Source: Paludibacteraceae bacterium (GTDB lineage: Bacteria > Bacteroidota > Bacteroidia > Bacteroidales > Paludibacteraceae). From it: a stretch of DNA of 44,788 nucleotides. The notes under the pieces are model-generated. The model did not search any database and was not told the origin of the DNA. It was given only the letters and a program-made list of their open reading frames with translations. Shown piece after piece: positions 25,396-33,530 of this stretch. The translations under genes and the position numbers were made by a program. The stretch lies in NCBI GenBank assembly GCA_905234835.1, contig CAJOIZ010000017.1, positions 1 to 44,788 on the forward strand. The letters run 5' to 3'. Positions within the stretch are counted from its first letter, which is position 1; each line of letters starts with the position of its first letter.

Positions 25396-26873
25396 CAGAT
25401 ATCTTTTCTTAACCGTGCAACGGGTATTCCGTACAATTCGCGGTATTTGGCTACCGTGCGTCGGGCGATTGAGTAGCCTCGTTGCTGCATCGCCTCCACC
25501 ACCTGCTGATCCGTCATCGGATATTTTTTGTCTTCTGTTTCAATCAGTTCACGCAGGTTCTTCTTCACTTCCTCGTTGCTGATTTCGTTGCCGTCGGTGG
25601 TCGTCATGCGCTCAGTGAAGAAGTACTTGACAGGGAACATTCCAAAGTCCGTCTGTACATACTTTGAGTTGCTTACCCTTGAAATGGTGCTTACGTCATA
25701 ACCCGTCTTGTCTGCAATCTCCTGCAGCACCATCGGTCGCAAGGAAGACGGGTCGCCCTGTTCAAAGAAACTCTTCTGTGCCTTCACAATAGCGCCCATC
25801 ACGTGCATGAGTGTCTCGTTCCGCTGGCGGACAGCATCTATAAACCAGCGTGCGGCATCAATCTTCTGCTTTACGAAACGCAGCGTTTCTTTCTGTTTTG
25901 CTGTCCGTCCGTTCTTGGTACCCGTCAAGTCCGCAAACATCTTGTTGTACGAATCGTTCACCCGCAGGTCGGGTATGTCCCCTTGATTGAGTTGTATGGT
26001 CAGTTCGCCTTGTGCGTTGGTTACGATAAAGTCGGGAATCACCGTTGTCTGCTGACGTTCATACACCGTTCCTGTCCACGCGCTGCCTGGTTTGGGATTG
26101 AGCTGTCCGACCTCTTTCAGTACCTCCTTCAGTTGTCCGTCGTCCAACATCCAGCGTTGCTGCAGACGGTCCAAGCGGCGGTGCGAGAAGTTATCAAAGT
26201 CCTGTTCCAATATGGTAATAGCCTTCTCTATGGCAGGCGTAGAGGGCTTTTGTCGGAGTTGAATCAGCAGACACTCCTGCAGGTTGTATGCACCTACACC
26301 GGGCGGGTCAAACGACTGTATCTCCTTGATAATCTTCTTCATCTGTTCCTCGCTCACTGTCAGCCCTTCGCGGAAGGCAAGGTCGTCGCACAACTCCTCA
26401 GCCGTGCGCGGCAGGTAGCCGTTGTCATCTATGTTCCACACTACGAACTTGGCTATATGCCGTTCCGGCTTGGTCATCTTTGTCAGATAGACCTGGCTCT
26501 TGAGGTACTCGCCGAAACTCGTGCCAGCGGTTACAGGTATCTCCGCCGCCTCTGTCTGGCTGGATGTCATACCCGACAGGCGGTAATCAGGAGTCTCGTC
26601 GTCGCTCACATAGTCCTCGTAGTCGAAATCGTCGTTCTGTAACGGGTTGTCGTATTCGTTCCCGTAGTTGTCCTCCGTCTCGTCCTCTTCACGCTCGAAG
26701 TCGTTCACAGGTTCTTCCTTCCCCTCCTCCAAAGCAGGGTTATCCTGCAGCTCCTCGTTGATACGCTGCTGCAGTTCCACTGACGGCAGTTCAAGCATCT
26801 TTACCACCTGTATCTGTGCAGGCGACAGTTTCTGCTGCTGCTTGAGCGACTGTGTAAGACTCAGTCCTTGCAT
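25395..26873 (-). CDS. rpoN: RNA polymerase sigma-54 factor
   Basis: A 492-residue sigma-54. Region I is Gln/Leu-rich (LTQSLKQQQKLSPAQIQVVK, then LELPSVELQQRI), followed by an acidic region II (EEDETEDNYGNEYDN), the core-binding domain, a helix-turn-helix region (ADKTGYDVSTISRVSNSKYV), and the C-terminal RpoN box ARRTVAKYRE. It directs transcription that needs an AAA+ activator protein. It overlaps the DegT gene by 13 bases and is followed by envelope genes, so its expression is tied to the nusB-yajC transcript. Confidence 0.96.
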   Translation of the reverse strand: MQGLSLTQSLKQQQKLSPAQIQVVKMLELPSVELQQRINEELQDNPALEEGKEEPVNDFEREEDETEDNYGNEYDNPLQNDDFDYEDYVSDDETPDYRLSGMTSSQTEAAEIPVTAGTSFGEYLKSQVYLTKMTKPERHIAKFVVWNIDDNGYLPRTAEELCDDLAFREGLTVSEEQMKKIIKEIQSFDPPGVGAYNLQECLLIQLRQKPSTPAIEKAITILEQDFDNFSHRRLDRLQQRWMLDDGQLKEVLKEVGQLNPKPGSAWTGTVYERQQTTVIPDFIVTNAQGELTIQLNQGDIPDLRVNDSYNKMFADLTGTKNGRTAKQKETLRFVKQKIDAARWFIDAVRQRNETLMHVMGAIVKAQKSFFEQGDPSSLRPMVLQEIADKTGYDVSTISRVSNSKYVQTDFGMFPVKYFFTERMTTTDGNEISNEEVKKNLRELIETEDKKYPMTDQQVVEAMQQRGYSIARRTVAKYRELYGIPVARLRKDI

Positions 26874-28012
26874 ACCTCCTTAATGACTCTCAATACATTT
26901 TCCGTTATATACTCCAATTGCTCCCCGTCCAGACAAGTATGCATAGGCAGGCTCAATACGCAACCTGCCAGTTTCTCCGCGACAGGAAAGTCGCCCGCAT
27001 GGTAGCGCGGATCCTGATACGCCTTTTGCAGGTGCAACGGCACAGGATAATACACCATCGACGGAATACCCTTTTCCGCCAGTTGTGTCTGAATGTCACT
27101 GCGGTATGCGCATACGCGTTCGCCCAATTGCAGTGTGTACTGATGGAAGACGTGGGTGGAGTAGGGCGCACGGCCCGGTATAGTCAAGTTCCCGTTATCG
27201 TGGAACGCGTCATCATAGAACGCCGCCGCTTTCTGCCGCGCCGCTATATATTCGTCCAAGTGTGGCAGTTTGGCATCCAATACGGCAGCTTGAATCGTGT
27301 CCAAGCGACTATTAACACCTACCATGTCGTGGTGATAGCGTACCACCATTCCGTGGTTGGCAATAGCTTTGATACGCGCCGCGAGGTCATCGTCGTTGGT
27401 GAACAACGCTCCGCCGTCGCCATAGCAACCGAGGTTCTTGCTCGGGAAGAAGCTTGTACAACCAATCTCGCCCATCGTACCCGCTTGTGCGCTATGTCCG
27501 TCGCTGAACGTATATTTCGCGCCGATAGCCTGACAGGCATCCTCCACTACGTAGAGGTTATGCTCACAGGCAATACTGAGCAGTTCTTCCATCGCGGCAC
27601 ACTGTCCGAACAGATGAACCGGCACAATCGCTTTCGTCTTCGGCGTGATGGCTCGGCGTACGGCATCTGTGTCCATGTTCATGGTATCGCGGTCCACATC
27701 CACCACCACAGGTGTCAGTCCTAACAGGGCTACTACTTCGGCTGTTGCTATAAATGTGAACGTAGGGGTGATTACTTCGTCGCCACGTTTGAGACCTAAC
27801 GCCATCAGCGCAATCTGAAGCGCATCCGTTCCGTTGCCTACGGGAATGACATGCTTCGCTCCCGTATAAGCCTGCAGGTGCTCTGCAAAATCCTGCACCT
27901 TCTTGCCTTTCACGAATGCGGCACTGTCAATCACCTCCTGTATGCCAGTGTCTATGTCTTCTTTGATCTGCTGATACTGCGTCTGCAGATCGACCATTTG
28001 TATCTTTTTCAT
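26861..28012 (-). CDS. DegT/DnrJ/EryC1/StrS-family sugar aminotransferase
   Basis: A 383-residue PLP-dependent aminotransferase of the kind that aminates nucleotide-linked keto-sugars for surface polysaccharides. VGNGTDALQIALMALGLKRG binds PLP phosphate. DEVITPTFTFIATAEV and VEDACQAIGAKY (Asp contacts the pyridine N) follow, then CTSFFPSKNLGCYGDGGALF with the Schiff-base Lys. The C-terminal VYYPVPLHLQ is also typical. It resembles WbpE/SpsC-like enzymes. No other sugar-nucleotide gene is adjacent. Confidence 0.9.
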   Translation of the reverse strand: MKKIQMVDLQTQYQQIKEDIDTGIQEVIDSAAFVKGKKVQDFAEHLQAYTGAKHVIPVGNGTDALQIALMALGLKRGDEVITPTFTFIATAEVVALLGLTPVVVDVDRDTMNMDTDAVRRAITPKTKAIVPVHLFGQCAAMEELLSIACEHNLYVVEDACQAIGAKYTFSDGHSAQAGTMGEIGCTSFFPSKNLGCYGDGGALFTNDDDLAARIKAIANHGMVVRYHHDMVGVNSRLDTIQAAVLDAKLPHLDEYIAARQKAAAFYDDAFHDNGNLTIPGRAPYSTHVFHQYTLQLGERVCAYRSDIQTQLAEKGIPSMVYYPVPLHLQKAYQDPRYHAGDFPVAEKLAGCVLSLPMHTCLDGEQLEYITENVLRVIKEVCKD

Positions 28013-28013
28013 T

Positions 28014-28436
28014 TCAGTCTTCTTCTATCAGGTACTCTACCTCCTCCGGCTCAATGCGTATGCTCAGCGACTCATTCTCGTTGGCATCCACATGCAGCAC
28101 CAGCACGTCCGTCTGCGAAGCGGGGTAGGTACACCATACGCGGAAACTCTCTTTCTGAAGTCCTTCGTATTCGCTCATACGAACCCGCACATACACATCC
28201 GCTTTGCTTGGGAACACGCGTATGCTCTTTCCTTGAGGCACACCCATTACCTCGACGGGAAGCACAAAGCGCTTTTCCGTCGTCTTCTGTCTGCTATCGT
28301 CCGCTATGTCGCTTTGCTGAACCGCCTGTACACTGCCGTTTTCAGTTTCCTGGTCGTGCCATGCGTTGGTCCACCAGATAAAGAAAGCGAACGCGACAAA
28401 CAGAAGGTAGGTCAGTATCTCCTTGCTCCACTTCAC
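28014..28436 (-). CDS. YbbR-like membrane-anchored protein, short form
   Basis: A 140-residue protein with one N-terminal membrane anchor (ILTYLLFVAFAFFIWW) and a single periplasmic domain with the alternating beta pattern of YbbR repeats (FVLPVEVMGVPQGKSIRVFP, SKADVYVRVRMSEYEG). Bacteroidota YbbR proteins between yajC and downstream genes are usually about twice this length, so this is a reduced version. The start is GTG, six bases after yajC; no ATG is available before the anchor. Function is unknown. Confidence 0.6.
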   Translation of the reverse strand: MKWSKEILTYLLFVAFAFFIWWTNAWHDQETENGSVQAVQQSDIADDSRQKTTEKRFVLPVEVMGVPQGKSIRVFPSKADVYVRVRMSEYEGLQKESFRVWCTYPASQTDVLVLHVDANENESLSIRIEPEEVEYLIEED

Positions 28437-28442
28437 GCGGAC

Positions 28443-28775
28443 TTATTTCTTCTCTTCGGTCTGTGCGTCCTCGGCGGAAGCATATACACTGCCCTTGTCA
28501 ATCTTGATGATAACGTCGCGGCTGATTTCAATAAGGAAAGTGGTGTCGCTCACTTCTTTGATGATACCGTAGATACCTCCAGCGGTAACCACTTTGTCGC
28601 CTCTCTTCATCGCTTCGCGCTGCTTTTGCAGCTCTTTCTGCTTCTTCGTCTGCGGACGAATCATAAAGAAATAGAACACGACAAAGATGAGAATCATCAT
28701 AATCCAGAAAGTAAGGGAACTGCCTCCCTGACCAGCTGCCCCACCGGCAGCCTGCAGTAAAATAGTTGTAAGCAT
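28443..28775 (-). CDS. yajC: Preprotein translocase subunit YajC
   Basis: A 110-residue single-pass inner-membrane protein associated with SecDF and the SecYEG translocon. The membrane segment LTFWIMMILIFVVFYFFMI is followed by RPQTKKQKELQKQREAMKRG, then DKVVTAGGIYGIIKEV, the standard YajC sequence. The N-terminal Gly/Ala stretch and the acidic end (AQTEEKK) are typical of Bacteroidota members. It lies between nusB and the YbbR-like gene, a conserved order in this phylum. Confidence 0.95.
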   Translation of the reverse strand: MLTTILLQAAGGAAGQGGSSLTFWIMMILIFVVFYFFMIRPQTKKQKELQKQREAMKRGDKVVTAGGIYGIIKEVSDTTFLIEISRDVIIKIDKGSVYASAEDAQTEEKK

Positions 28776-28797
28776 AGTATTCTTTTGTTTTTATGGT

Positions 28798-29742
28798 TTA
28801 TTCAATGTTAATTTGTGTTGTTCCTGTTATGTTTTGTTCTTTGAGTATATTATCCAGAATCCCGTTGATAAAGATATGACTCTTTTCGGAACTGTACTCT
28901 TTGGCTATCTCAATGTATTCGTTCAGCGATATCTCCAGCGCGATGTTGGGGAAGCACAGAATCTCCGTCAGGGCAGTGAGCATGATGATGCGGTCCATAT
29001 ACGCTACGCGGTCCGCCTCCCAGTTCTTCAGGTACTTGTCGATCAGCCGGCTGTACTCGCTCCGATGTTCGATAGTCTTCTGCATCAGTTCCAAACCGAA
29101 ATGCAGTTCTCCCTCGTTCTCGAACATAGGCAACAGTCGCGGCTCGTCCCCTTCCTTCTTGAACAGCTTCATGGTCTTTATAACGTAGCTCAGCACCACC
29201 TCGAAGTCTGTGGACCAGTGGTTGCGGTCCAGCGCTATTTCCATGTCCTCTAATGCCTGGTGTATCGAGTCGTTGTTCGGAAGCAGGTCCTGATAGATAC
29301 GACGGAACACGCGGCGGTCATCCTCGTAGGTGCTTTCCTCCGCCTGCATGTATGCGAGGAAGAAAGGCTGGCTCTGAAGAATCTTGTACATGTTCGCGAC
29401 TGCGTTCATGCCAGCATCCCAGTCCAGATGGTACTCCTCTGTCCAACGCCGCAATTCATGGTGGTTGAACAGGTCGGCAGCAAATCGGTTGTTGATGAAC
29501 TTGCGGTTCGGAGTATATGCCGTGTGTGTCGCTTTGGCGCGATTCCGGCTCTCCTCCATCTGCAACTCCGAATAGCGTATCAACTCGTTCGCAAACCCGA
29601 AGAGATGAATGTAAAGCGCATACAGGTCCTCGTAACTCTTCCGCAGGCTCTTTAGTGCCATCACGGGGGTAGCATCCTCTCTCTGAAAATAGGCGAACAG
29701 TGTCTGTACCACTCTTGTCCGCACCATCGTTCGGTTAATCAT
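28798..29742 (-). CDS. nusB: Transcription antitermination factor NusB, long Bacteroidota form
   Basis: A 314-residue NusB, more than twice the length of the E. coli protein (139). The start NRTMVRTRVVQTLFAYFQRE is the NusB N-terminus. The C-terminal part has WEADRVAYMDRIIMLTALTE and LCFPNIALEISLNEYIEIAK, then FINGILDNILKE, the RNA/S10-binding core. A helical insertion of about 170 residues lies between them; this is normal for Bacteroidota. It acts in rRNA antitermination with NusE/S10. Confidence 0.93.
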   Translation of the reverse strand: MINRTMVRTRVVQTLFAYFQREDATPVMALKSLRKSYEDLYALYIHLFGFANELIRYSELQMEESRNRAKATHTAYTPNRKFINNRFAADLFNHHELRRWTEEYHLDWDAGMNAVANMYKILQSQPFFLAYMQAEESTYEDDRRVFRRIYQDLLPNNDSIHQALEDMEIALDRNHWSTDFEVVLSYVIKTMKLFKKEGDEPRLLPMFENEGELHFGLELMQKTIEHRSEYSRLIDKYLKNWEADRVAYMDRIIMLTALTEILCFPNIALEISLNEYIEIAKEYSSEKSHIFINGILDNILKEQNITGTTQINIE

Positions 29743-29788
29743 ACCTTTATGTCAGTCTTATATCTTTATTATCAACTCCCAATAGTTA

Positions 29789-30289
29789 TCACCTCAATCG
29801 ATCAGCGGCTCTCACTTTCGCCTCATCTTTCAGTATCTGCCGTGCCGCCATGAGCGTCAGCACCAAGTTAATCAGCGGGATGCATGAGCCGAAGAGCATA
29901 TCCCAGTCCGGTGCTATTTGCCGTTTGCCAAACCAGATGAACACACCCAATACGGCATAATAACCGATGCAGAATGCCGCCAAGAAGATACATATACGGG
30001 CTTGTAGTATCCGGCGTCTGTAGAGGAAGATGATGCCTGCCGCCAATGCAGGAATCAGAAGCGTAGCTACAGCCAGAACGCCTGTTCCACGCATCGTGAG
30101 AGGTTCTAAAACGATGCCGGTATAACTATAGTCATCAGTCTTTTCTTCCAGGCCTTGCGCTCCTAACTCGAACATGCGCTGGATACCTGCCTCATAAGGA
30201 GTTGTAAACGCTATCACGGGCATGAAATAGAGCGCTACGCCTAAGATTACCACTACCAACAGGTATATGCTTTGAATTCGTTGTATCAT
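29789..30289 (-). CDS. DUF4293 family membrane protein
   Basis: A 166-residue protein with four membrane segments (IYLLVVVILGVALYFMPVIAF, VLAVATLLIPALAAGIIFL, ICIFLAAFCIGYYAVLGVF, and IPLINLVLTLMAARQI). The opening MIQRIQSIYLL is characteristic of the Bacteroidota DUF4293 family, whose function is unknown. It is first in the eleven-gene chain that includes nusB and rpoN. Its leader of about 95 bases contains a perfect 12-base palindrome (AGGCAATTGCCT, 30348-30359). Confidence 0.8.
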   Translation of the reverse strand: MIQRIQSIYLLVVVILGVALYFMPVIAFTTPYEAGIQRMFELGAQGLEEKTDDYSYTGIVLEPLTMRGTGVLAVATLLIPALAAGIIFLYRRRILQARICIFLAAFCIGYYAVLGVFIWFGKRQIAPDWDMLFGSCIPLINLVLTLMAARQILKDEAKVRAADRLR

Positions 30290-30390
30290 ATTCTTTTTCT
30301 TATAGTTTCGTGACTCTTATTCGGCTTTCTTTCTGCCGCTACCGGATAGGCAATTGCCTCCGCTTGCGACAGAATACGCCATTCAAGCCG

Positions 30391-30421
30391 CAAAGGTACT
30401 GCTTGTTTGCGATAAAACAAA
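30391..30421 (-). promoter_or_regulatory. Promoter of the DUF4293-nusB-rpoN-glsA chain
   Basis: On the minus strand, TTTG (30421-30418), a 19-base spacer and TACCTTTG (30398-30391) form a full Bacteroidota promoter, about 95 bases upstream of the DUF4293 start. Confidence 0.7.
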
Positions 30422-30479
30422 TAAAAATCTTGTCCTATCCGATTTTTTTGAAGTCAGAGCACTGTAGCTTCATAGAGGC

Positions 30480-30529
30480 AAAAAAAGAGGATGTCCAACC
30501 TTTCGGTAGTGCATCCTCGTTTTTTTTTT
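30480..30529. terminator. Terminator of the infC-rpmI-rplT operon
   Basis: A stem GAGGATG/CATCCTC (30487-30493 with 30512-30518) lies between a run of 7 A and a run of 10 T. It can terminate minus-strand transcription leaving rplT, and because both sides are T-rich in their own direction it would also work on the plus strand. A small inner pairing, ACC-TTTC-GGT, extends the hairpin. Confidence 0.8.
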
Positions 30530-30546
30530 GAAAACGTGTCTTTGTC

Positions 30547-30900
30547 TTACATCGCTTTCTTCGCTTGCTCGGCTACTGCCTTGAATGCCTGCGGCTGGTT
30601 CATCGCCAAATCAGCCAGCACTTTGCGGTTGATCTCGATGCCGGCTTTCTTCAAAGCACCCATCATTTGGCTGTAACTCATACCTTCCATACGTGCGGCA
30701 GCGTTGATACGCTGAATCCACAAAGCACGGAAAGTGCGTTTTTTGTTTTTACGATCGCGATAAGCGTACTGGAGACCTTTCTCCCACGTGTTCTTGGCGA
30801 CTGTCCACACATTAGCACGGCCACCAAAGTTACCTCTTGTGAGGCTCATAATCTTCTTACGGCGTGCGCGAGAAGCTACATGATTTACTGATCTTGGCAT
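30547..30900 (-). CDS. rplT: 50S ribosomal protein bL20
   Basis: A 117-residue ribosomal protein that nucleates 50S assembly on 23S r[21 protein letters not shown] is the standard N-terminus, and [20 protein letters not shown] followed by [13 protein letters not shown] are the conserved globular-domain segments. In other bacteria L20 represses its own operon by binding leader RNA. It is third after infC and rpmI, 29 bases from rpmI. Confidence 0.97.
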   Translation of the reverse strand: MPRSVNHVASRARRKKIMSLTRGNFGGRANVWTVAKNTWEKGLQYAYRDRKNKKRTFRALWIQRINAAARMEGMSYSQMMGALKKAGIEINRKVLADLAMNQPQAFKAVAEQAKKAM

Positions 30901-30929
30901 AGTTCTGTAAATTTTTGGTGGTTAATGAC

Positions 30930-31127
30930 TCAGCGGAGCAGCAGCATTTCGCGCAAACTACGCATGTTAGTTTGATCGACCATTGCAATATGCGTCAAGT
31001 TACGCTTTTGCTTTTTGGTCTTCTTAGTCAGGATGTGACTCTTGTAAGCGTGTTTACGCTTAATTTTACCCGTTCCGGTAAGTGCGAATCTTTTTTTGGC
31101 ACCGGAATTAGTCTTTACCTTCGGCAT
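30930..31127 (-). CDS. rpmI: 50S ribosomal protein bL35
   Basis: A 65-residue ribosomal protein of normal length: [20 protein letters not shown], then [20 protein letters not shown]. It lies between infC and rplT as in nearly all bacteria. Confidence 0.97.
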   Translation of the reverse strand: MPKVKTNSGAKKRFALTGTGKIKRKHAYKSHILTKKTKKQKRNLTHIAMVDQTNMRSLREMLLLR

Positions 31128-31161
31128 TTTGTTAAGTGTTTAAGTTATTATTTCTATTTTA

Positions 31162-31191
31162 GGTCGGGGGTAGCCTTAGGACCCTGCGACC
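31162..31191 (-). promoter_or_regulatory. Hairpin between infC and rpmI
   Basis: In the 70-base gap between infC and rpmI, minus-strand GGTCG/CGACC pairs (31191-31187 with 31166-31162), followed after a small internal loop by GGGT/ACCC, with a 9-base loop. There is no T-run after it, so it is not an intrinsic terminator. Its place, just before rpmI, is where L20 binds mRNA in Gammaproteobacteria. Confidence 0.5.
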
Positions 31192-31197
31192 ATGTAT

Positions 31198-31752
31198 TTA
31201 TTTCTTAGGTGCGATAATAACAATCATCCTTTTACCCTCTAACTTCGGCAGGGCTTCGGGTTTGCCTATCTCCTCAAGATCGGTGCAGAACCGTGCCAAC
31301 AGCAACTCTCCCTGCTCCTTGAACAGAATCGACCGTCCGCGGAAGAACACGTAGGCTTTGACCTTGTCGCCGTCTTTGAGGAACTCCTGCGCGTGTTTGA
31401 GCTTGAAGTTGTAGTCATGCTCGTCGGTCTGCGGTCCGAACCGTATCTCCTTGATGTCTATTTTCTTAGAGTTCTGCTTCTGTTCCTTTTCCTTGCGTTT
31501 TTTCTGGTAAAGGAACTTCTGGTAATCCAGCACCCGGCACACAGGAGGATCTGCATTCGGACTGATTTCTACCAAGTCCAGATTCTGCATGTCGGCTATG
31601 CGCATAGCCTCTTCATACGAATAGATGCCTTGTTCAACATTGTCGCCAACGAGGCGTACTTCTCTAATGCCGCGAATCTTTTCGTTGATTCTGTTAGGCA
31701 TCTCTTTTTCAACGCGGTCACGACGTTGCGGACCATTTTGCGGATAGGCTAT
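31198..31752 (-). CDS. infC: Translation initiation factor IF-3, probable AUA start
   Basis: A protein of about 184 residues that discriminates initiator tRNA and start codons on the 30S subunit. [39 protein letters not shown] and [20 protein letters not shown] are diagnostic. The start is unusual. ATG occurs only at 31701, at the edge of the conserved domain, and the longest frame opens with GTG at 31815. A perfect AAGGAGG (31767-31761) stands 8 bases before ATA at 31752. infC is known for non-AUG starts used for autoregulation (AUU in E. coli), so I favour ATA, giving an N-terminus [16 protein letters not shown]. Confidence 0.9.
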   Translation of the reverse strand: MAYPQNGPQRRDRVEKEMPNRINEKIRGIREVRLVGDNVEQGIYSYEEAMRIADMQNLDLVEISPNADPPVCRVLDYQKFLYQKKRKEKEQKQNSKKIDIKEIRFGPQTDEHDYNFKLKHAQEFLKDGDKVKAYVFFRGRSILFKEQGELLLARFCTDLEEIGKPEALPKLEGKRMIVIIAPKK

Positions 31753-31760
31753 AGCTGTGT

Positions 31761-31767
31761 CCTCCTT
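31761..31767 (-). promoter_or_regulatory. Strong Shine-Dalgarno sequence before infC ATA
   Basis: AAGGAGG on the minus strand, 8 bases before ATA. Bacteroidota genes rarely carry such a sequence, and neighbouring starts in this window mostly lack one, so its presence supports the non-AUG start. Confidence 0.55.
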
Positions 31768-31859
31768 TTTATTTGTGTGTTGTTTTTTATTGTGTTCCGA
31801 GTGCACTTTCAGCACCCACTGTTTTTTACTAATCGCAGCGATTCAATCGCAAAAGCCCG

Positions 31860-31889
31860 CAAAAGTACTACTTATTTCTTATCTAACAA
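31860..31889 (-). promoter_or_regulatory. infC operon promoter
   Basis: On the minus strand, TTG (31889-31887), a 19-base spacer and TACTTTTG (31867-31860) precede infC. The leader to the ATA start would be about 100 bases. No thrS gene lies upstream, so infC is the first gene. Confidence 0.65.
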
Positions 31890-31943
31890 GTGTTTTTTCA
31901 TAAAAAATACAATTTTCTATCCAGAGGCTCTGATAGTATCCGT

Positions 31944-32157
31944 GTACGGTGAGGGGACGGTCGGATAACGGTGCGGTTTGCTGACTAACATAGTAAAAAC
32001 AGAGTTATCACATAATAATCACATAATAATAACATAGTAATCACATAATAATTTCATAATGTTGCTTGCTATTTGGAGGCTGCGCTGTTGGGGACTTCGT
32101 GTTGGTTAGCTTCGCTGTTGGTGAGTGAATGTTAGTGACTGCGTGTTGGTTGTGGCG
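31944..32157. repeat. Composite repeat island C
   Basis: The order is ACGGTGAGG-type short repeats; a leader GTGCGGTTTGCTGACTAACA (from 31971) nearly identical to that of island A; four exact 11-base units of TCACATAATAA type plus a truncated fifth (32008-32060); the linker GTTGCTTGCT; then five units of 14-16 bases such as TGTTGGTGAGTGAA and TGTTAGTGACTGCG (32086-32157). It lies between the terminator of tRNA-Ala and the infC promoter. Confidence 0.85.
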
Positions 32158-32171
32158 AGTTTCTATAAGGC

Positions 32172-32219
32172 ATAAAAAGAGAATCAACTGATCGGTAAAC
32201 GAACAGCTGATTATCTCTT
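32172..32219 (-). terminator. Terminator of tRNA-Ala
   Basis: On the minus strand, AGAGATAATCAGCTG pairs with CAGTTGATTCTCT (one 2-base bulge and one G:U) and is followed by TTTTTATG, directly after the tRNA 3' end. Confidence 0.75.
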
Positions 32220-32222
32220 CTG

Positions 32223-32295
32223 TGGAGCACAGGAGACTCGAACTCCTCACCTCAACAATGCCATTGTTGCGCTCTACCAGATGAGCTAGTACCCC
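32223..32295 (-). tRNA. tRNA-Ala (GGC)
   Basis: A 73-base cloverleaf. The acceptor GGGGTAC pairs with GTGCTCC and includes G3:U70, the alanine identity pair. The D-arm is GCTC/GAGC, the anticodon stem CAACA/TGTTG with loop ATGGCAT (anticodon GGC), and the T-arm AGGAG-TTCGAGT-CTCCT. The discriminator is A and CCA is not encoded. A promoter lies 47-77 bases upstream and a terminator follows at once, so it is transcribed singly. It decodes GCC and GCU. Confidence 0.96.
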
Positions 32296-32341
32296 ATTAG
32301 GTTGCCGTACCTGCAACACACTTTCTTCACGAAAGCGACGG

Positions 32342-32372
32342 CAAAAGTACGGCAACGGTTTTAGTCCTGCAA
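32342..32372 (-). promoter_or_regulatory. tRNA-Ala promoter
   Basis: On the minus strand, TTG (32372-32370), a 20-base spacer and TACTTTTG (32349-32342). The match to the phylum consensus is close. Confidence 0.65.
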
Positions 32373-32407
32373 GAAAAATCGTATTTTTTTATCAATAAAC
32401 AGCAAAA

Positions 32408-33331
32408 TCACTTCAGATAGAACCCGCAGCCGATGTTCCACAGGAAGGGATTGTTAGGCGTGTTGATGCTGAAGCCAGTCGCCATATCGTAGGGGTTAAT
32501 CATCAGGTTGGCAAATGCTGTCATCATGCAATGCTCCGACAGGTCTGTGTGCCAGTTCAGTTTAGCGCTTACGTTGCAGACTGCGAAGTCGCCCTGGTAG
32601 CCGGTGTACATGCTCTTCCACGGGGTCATACCCACGCGGGCTTCCAAGCAGAGGTTGCGGGGCATATTGATGTCGTATCCGAGTTCAAGATAAGACGAGT
32701 AGGCGCGTTTCAACTCCTGTCCCACAGGTAAGCCCAGTTTGTCGTACTGAGTCTCCATATATCCGTCGCGTCCCCATGTGCGTGTGCACCACAGAATGCT
32801 GAGCGGCAGTGCATCGCTTACGCGGTACTTGACACGCCATTCCTGCGTGATACCGCCATCGCCGGGACGGTGGTTGTCAAAGTCGAAGTAGCGTGAAGGC
32901 TTGCCTGCGTCTTTGCCCGTCATGTAGTTGTCGAAATAGTACATGTGCATGAACATAAGGGTCAGTCCCCAGCGGCTGAAACCAATCGTCATATCCACCT
33001 CGGGATTGAGTCCGTCCACGCGTGCACGGGCAGGCGTGTTGTAGCCTATACCTTTCTGGGTGCCTTGAAACGTCCAGTCGCATGCGCCCAGGTTCCACCA
33101 CATGTCGATGAACGCGCCACCGTAACCTACATTGGCATCCACCTGTACACCTAATCCGCCGACGTACAATCCACGCCAGATGTAGTTGCTTACAATGTCG
33201 GCACCCAAACCATAGGTGAATCCGACAGGCTGCGAATAATCAGGCAGTAACGACTTCTTTTCGCTATTTTCCGAGGCAAAAATCAGACTTACGGTCATCA
33301 GACCCGCTAACAACAATACTGTTTTCTTCAT
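32408..33331 (-). CDS. Outer-membrane beta-barrel protein, unknown function
   Basis: A 307-residue secreted protein. The signal peptide is residues 1-19 (KKTVLLLAGLMTVSLIFASE). The rest alternates polar and aromatic residues as in a barrel of about 10-12 strands, with the family-like block GLGADIVSNYIWRGLYVGGLG and a C-terminal strand FLWNIGCGFYLK ending in the usual aromatic-x-Lys. DIVSNYIWRG resembles bacterial porin-like proteins with unknown cargo. It is transcribed alone, from a promoter facing away from the transporter pair. Confidence 0.75.
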   Translation of the reverse strand: MKKTVLLLAGLMTVSLIFASENSEKKSLLPDYSQPVGFTYGLGADIVSNYIWRGLYVGGLGVQVDANVGYGGAFIDMWWNLGACDWTFQGTQKGIGYNTPARARVDGLNPEVDMTIGFSRWGLTLMFMHMYYFDNYMTGKDAGKPSRYFDFDNHRPGDGGITQEWRVKYRVSDALPLSILWCTRTWGRDGYMETQYDKLGLPVGQELKRAYSSYLELGYDINMPRNLCLEARVGMTPWKSMYTGYQGDFAVCNVSAKLNWHTDLSEHCMMTAFANLMINPYDMATGFSINTPNNPFLWNIGCGFYLK

Positions 33332-33398
33332 ATCTTATTAGTTCTTTAATGTGATTTCACTTTAATCGTTTGAATGCCGTCACCTTCCTAATGGCGCG

Positions 33399-33429
33399 CA
33401 AAAGTAGGCTATTCTTGTCGGTTTACAAA
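33399..33429 (-). promoter_or_regulatory. Promoter of the outer-membrane protein gene
   Basis: On the minus strand, TTTG (33429-33426), a 19-base spacer, TACTTTTG (33406-33399), then CGCGC. It is separated by only about 16 bases from the -33 element of the oppositely directed transporter promoter. Confidence 0.68.
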
Positions 33430-33445
33430 AAAATGTAAGAAAAAA

Positions 33446-33477
33446 TTGTTTCTCTTACGGAATTTGCACTACCTTTG
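33446..33477 (+). promoter_or_regulatory. Promoter of the Na+-transporter pair
   Basis: TTG (33446-33448), a 21-base spacer, TACCTTTG (33470-33477), then CGCGC. The leader to the first ATG is about 45 bases. Confidence 0.68.
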
Positions 33478-33530
33478 CGCGCTTTTTTGCGGATAGGTAT
33501 TGTTGTCCGCTGACAAAAAGAAAGTATTAT

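Noticed and set aside
32041..32355. Minus-strand ORF of 104 codons
   Set aside because: It runs through tRNA-Ala and repeat island C; the coding potential is accidental.
32374..32390. AAAAATCGTATTTTT as terminator of the outer-membrane protein gene
   Set aside because: The stem is only A:T pairs with a 3-base loop; too weak to call.
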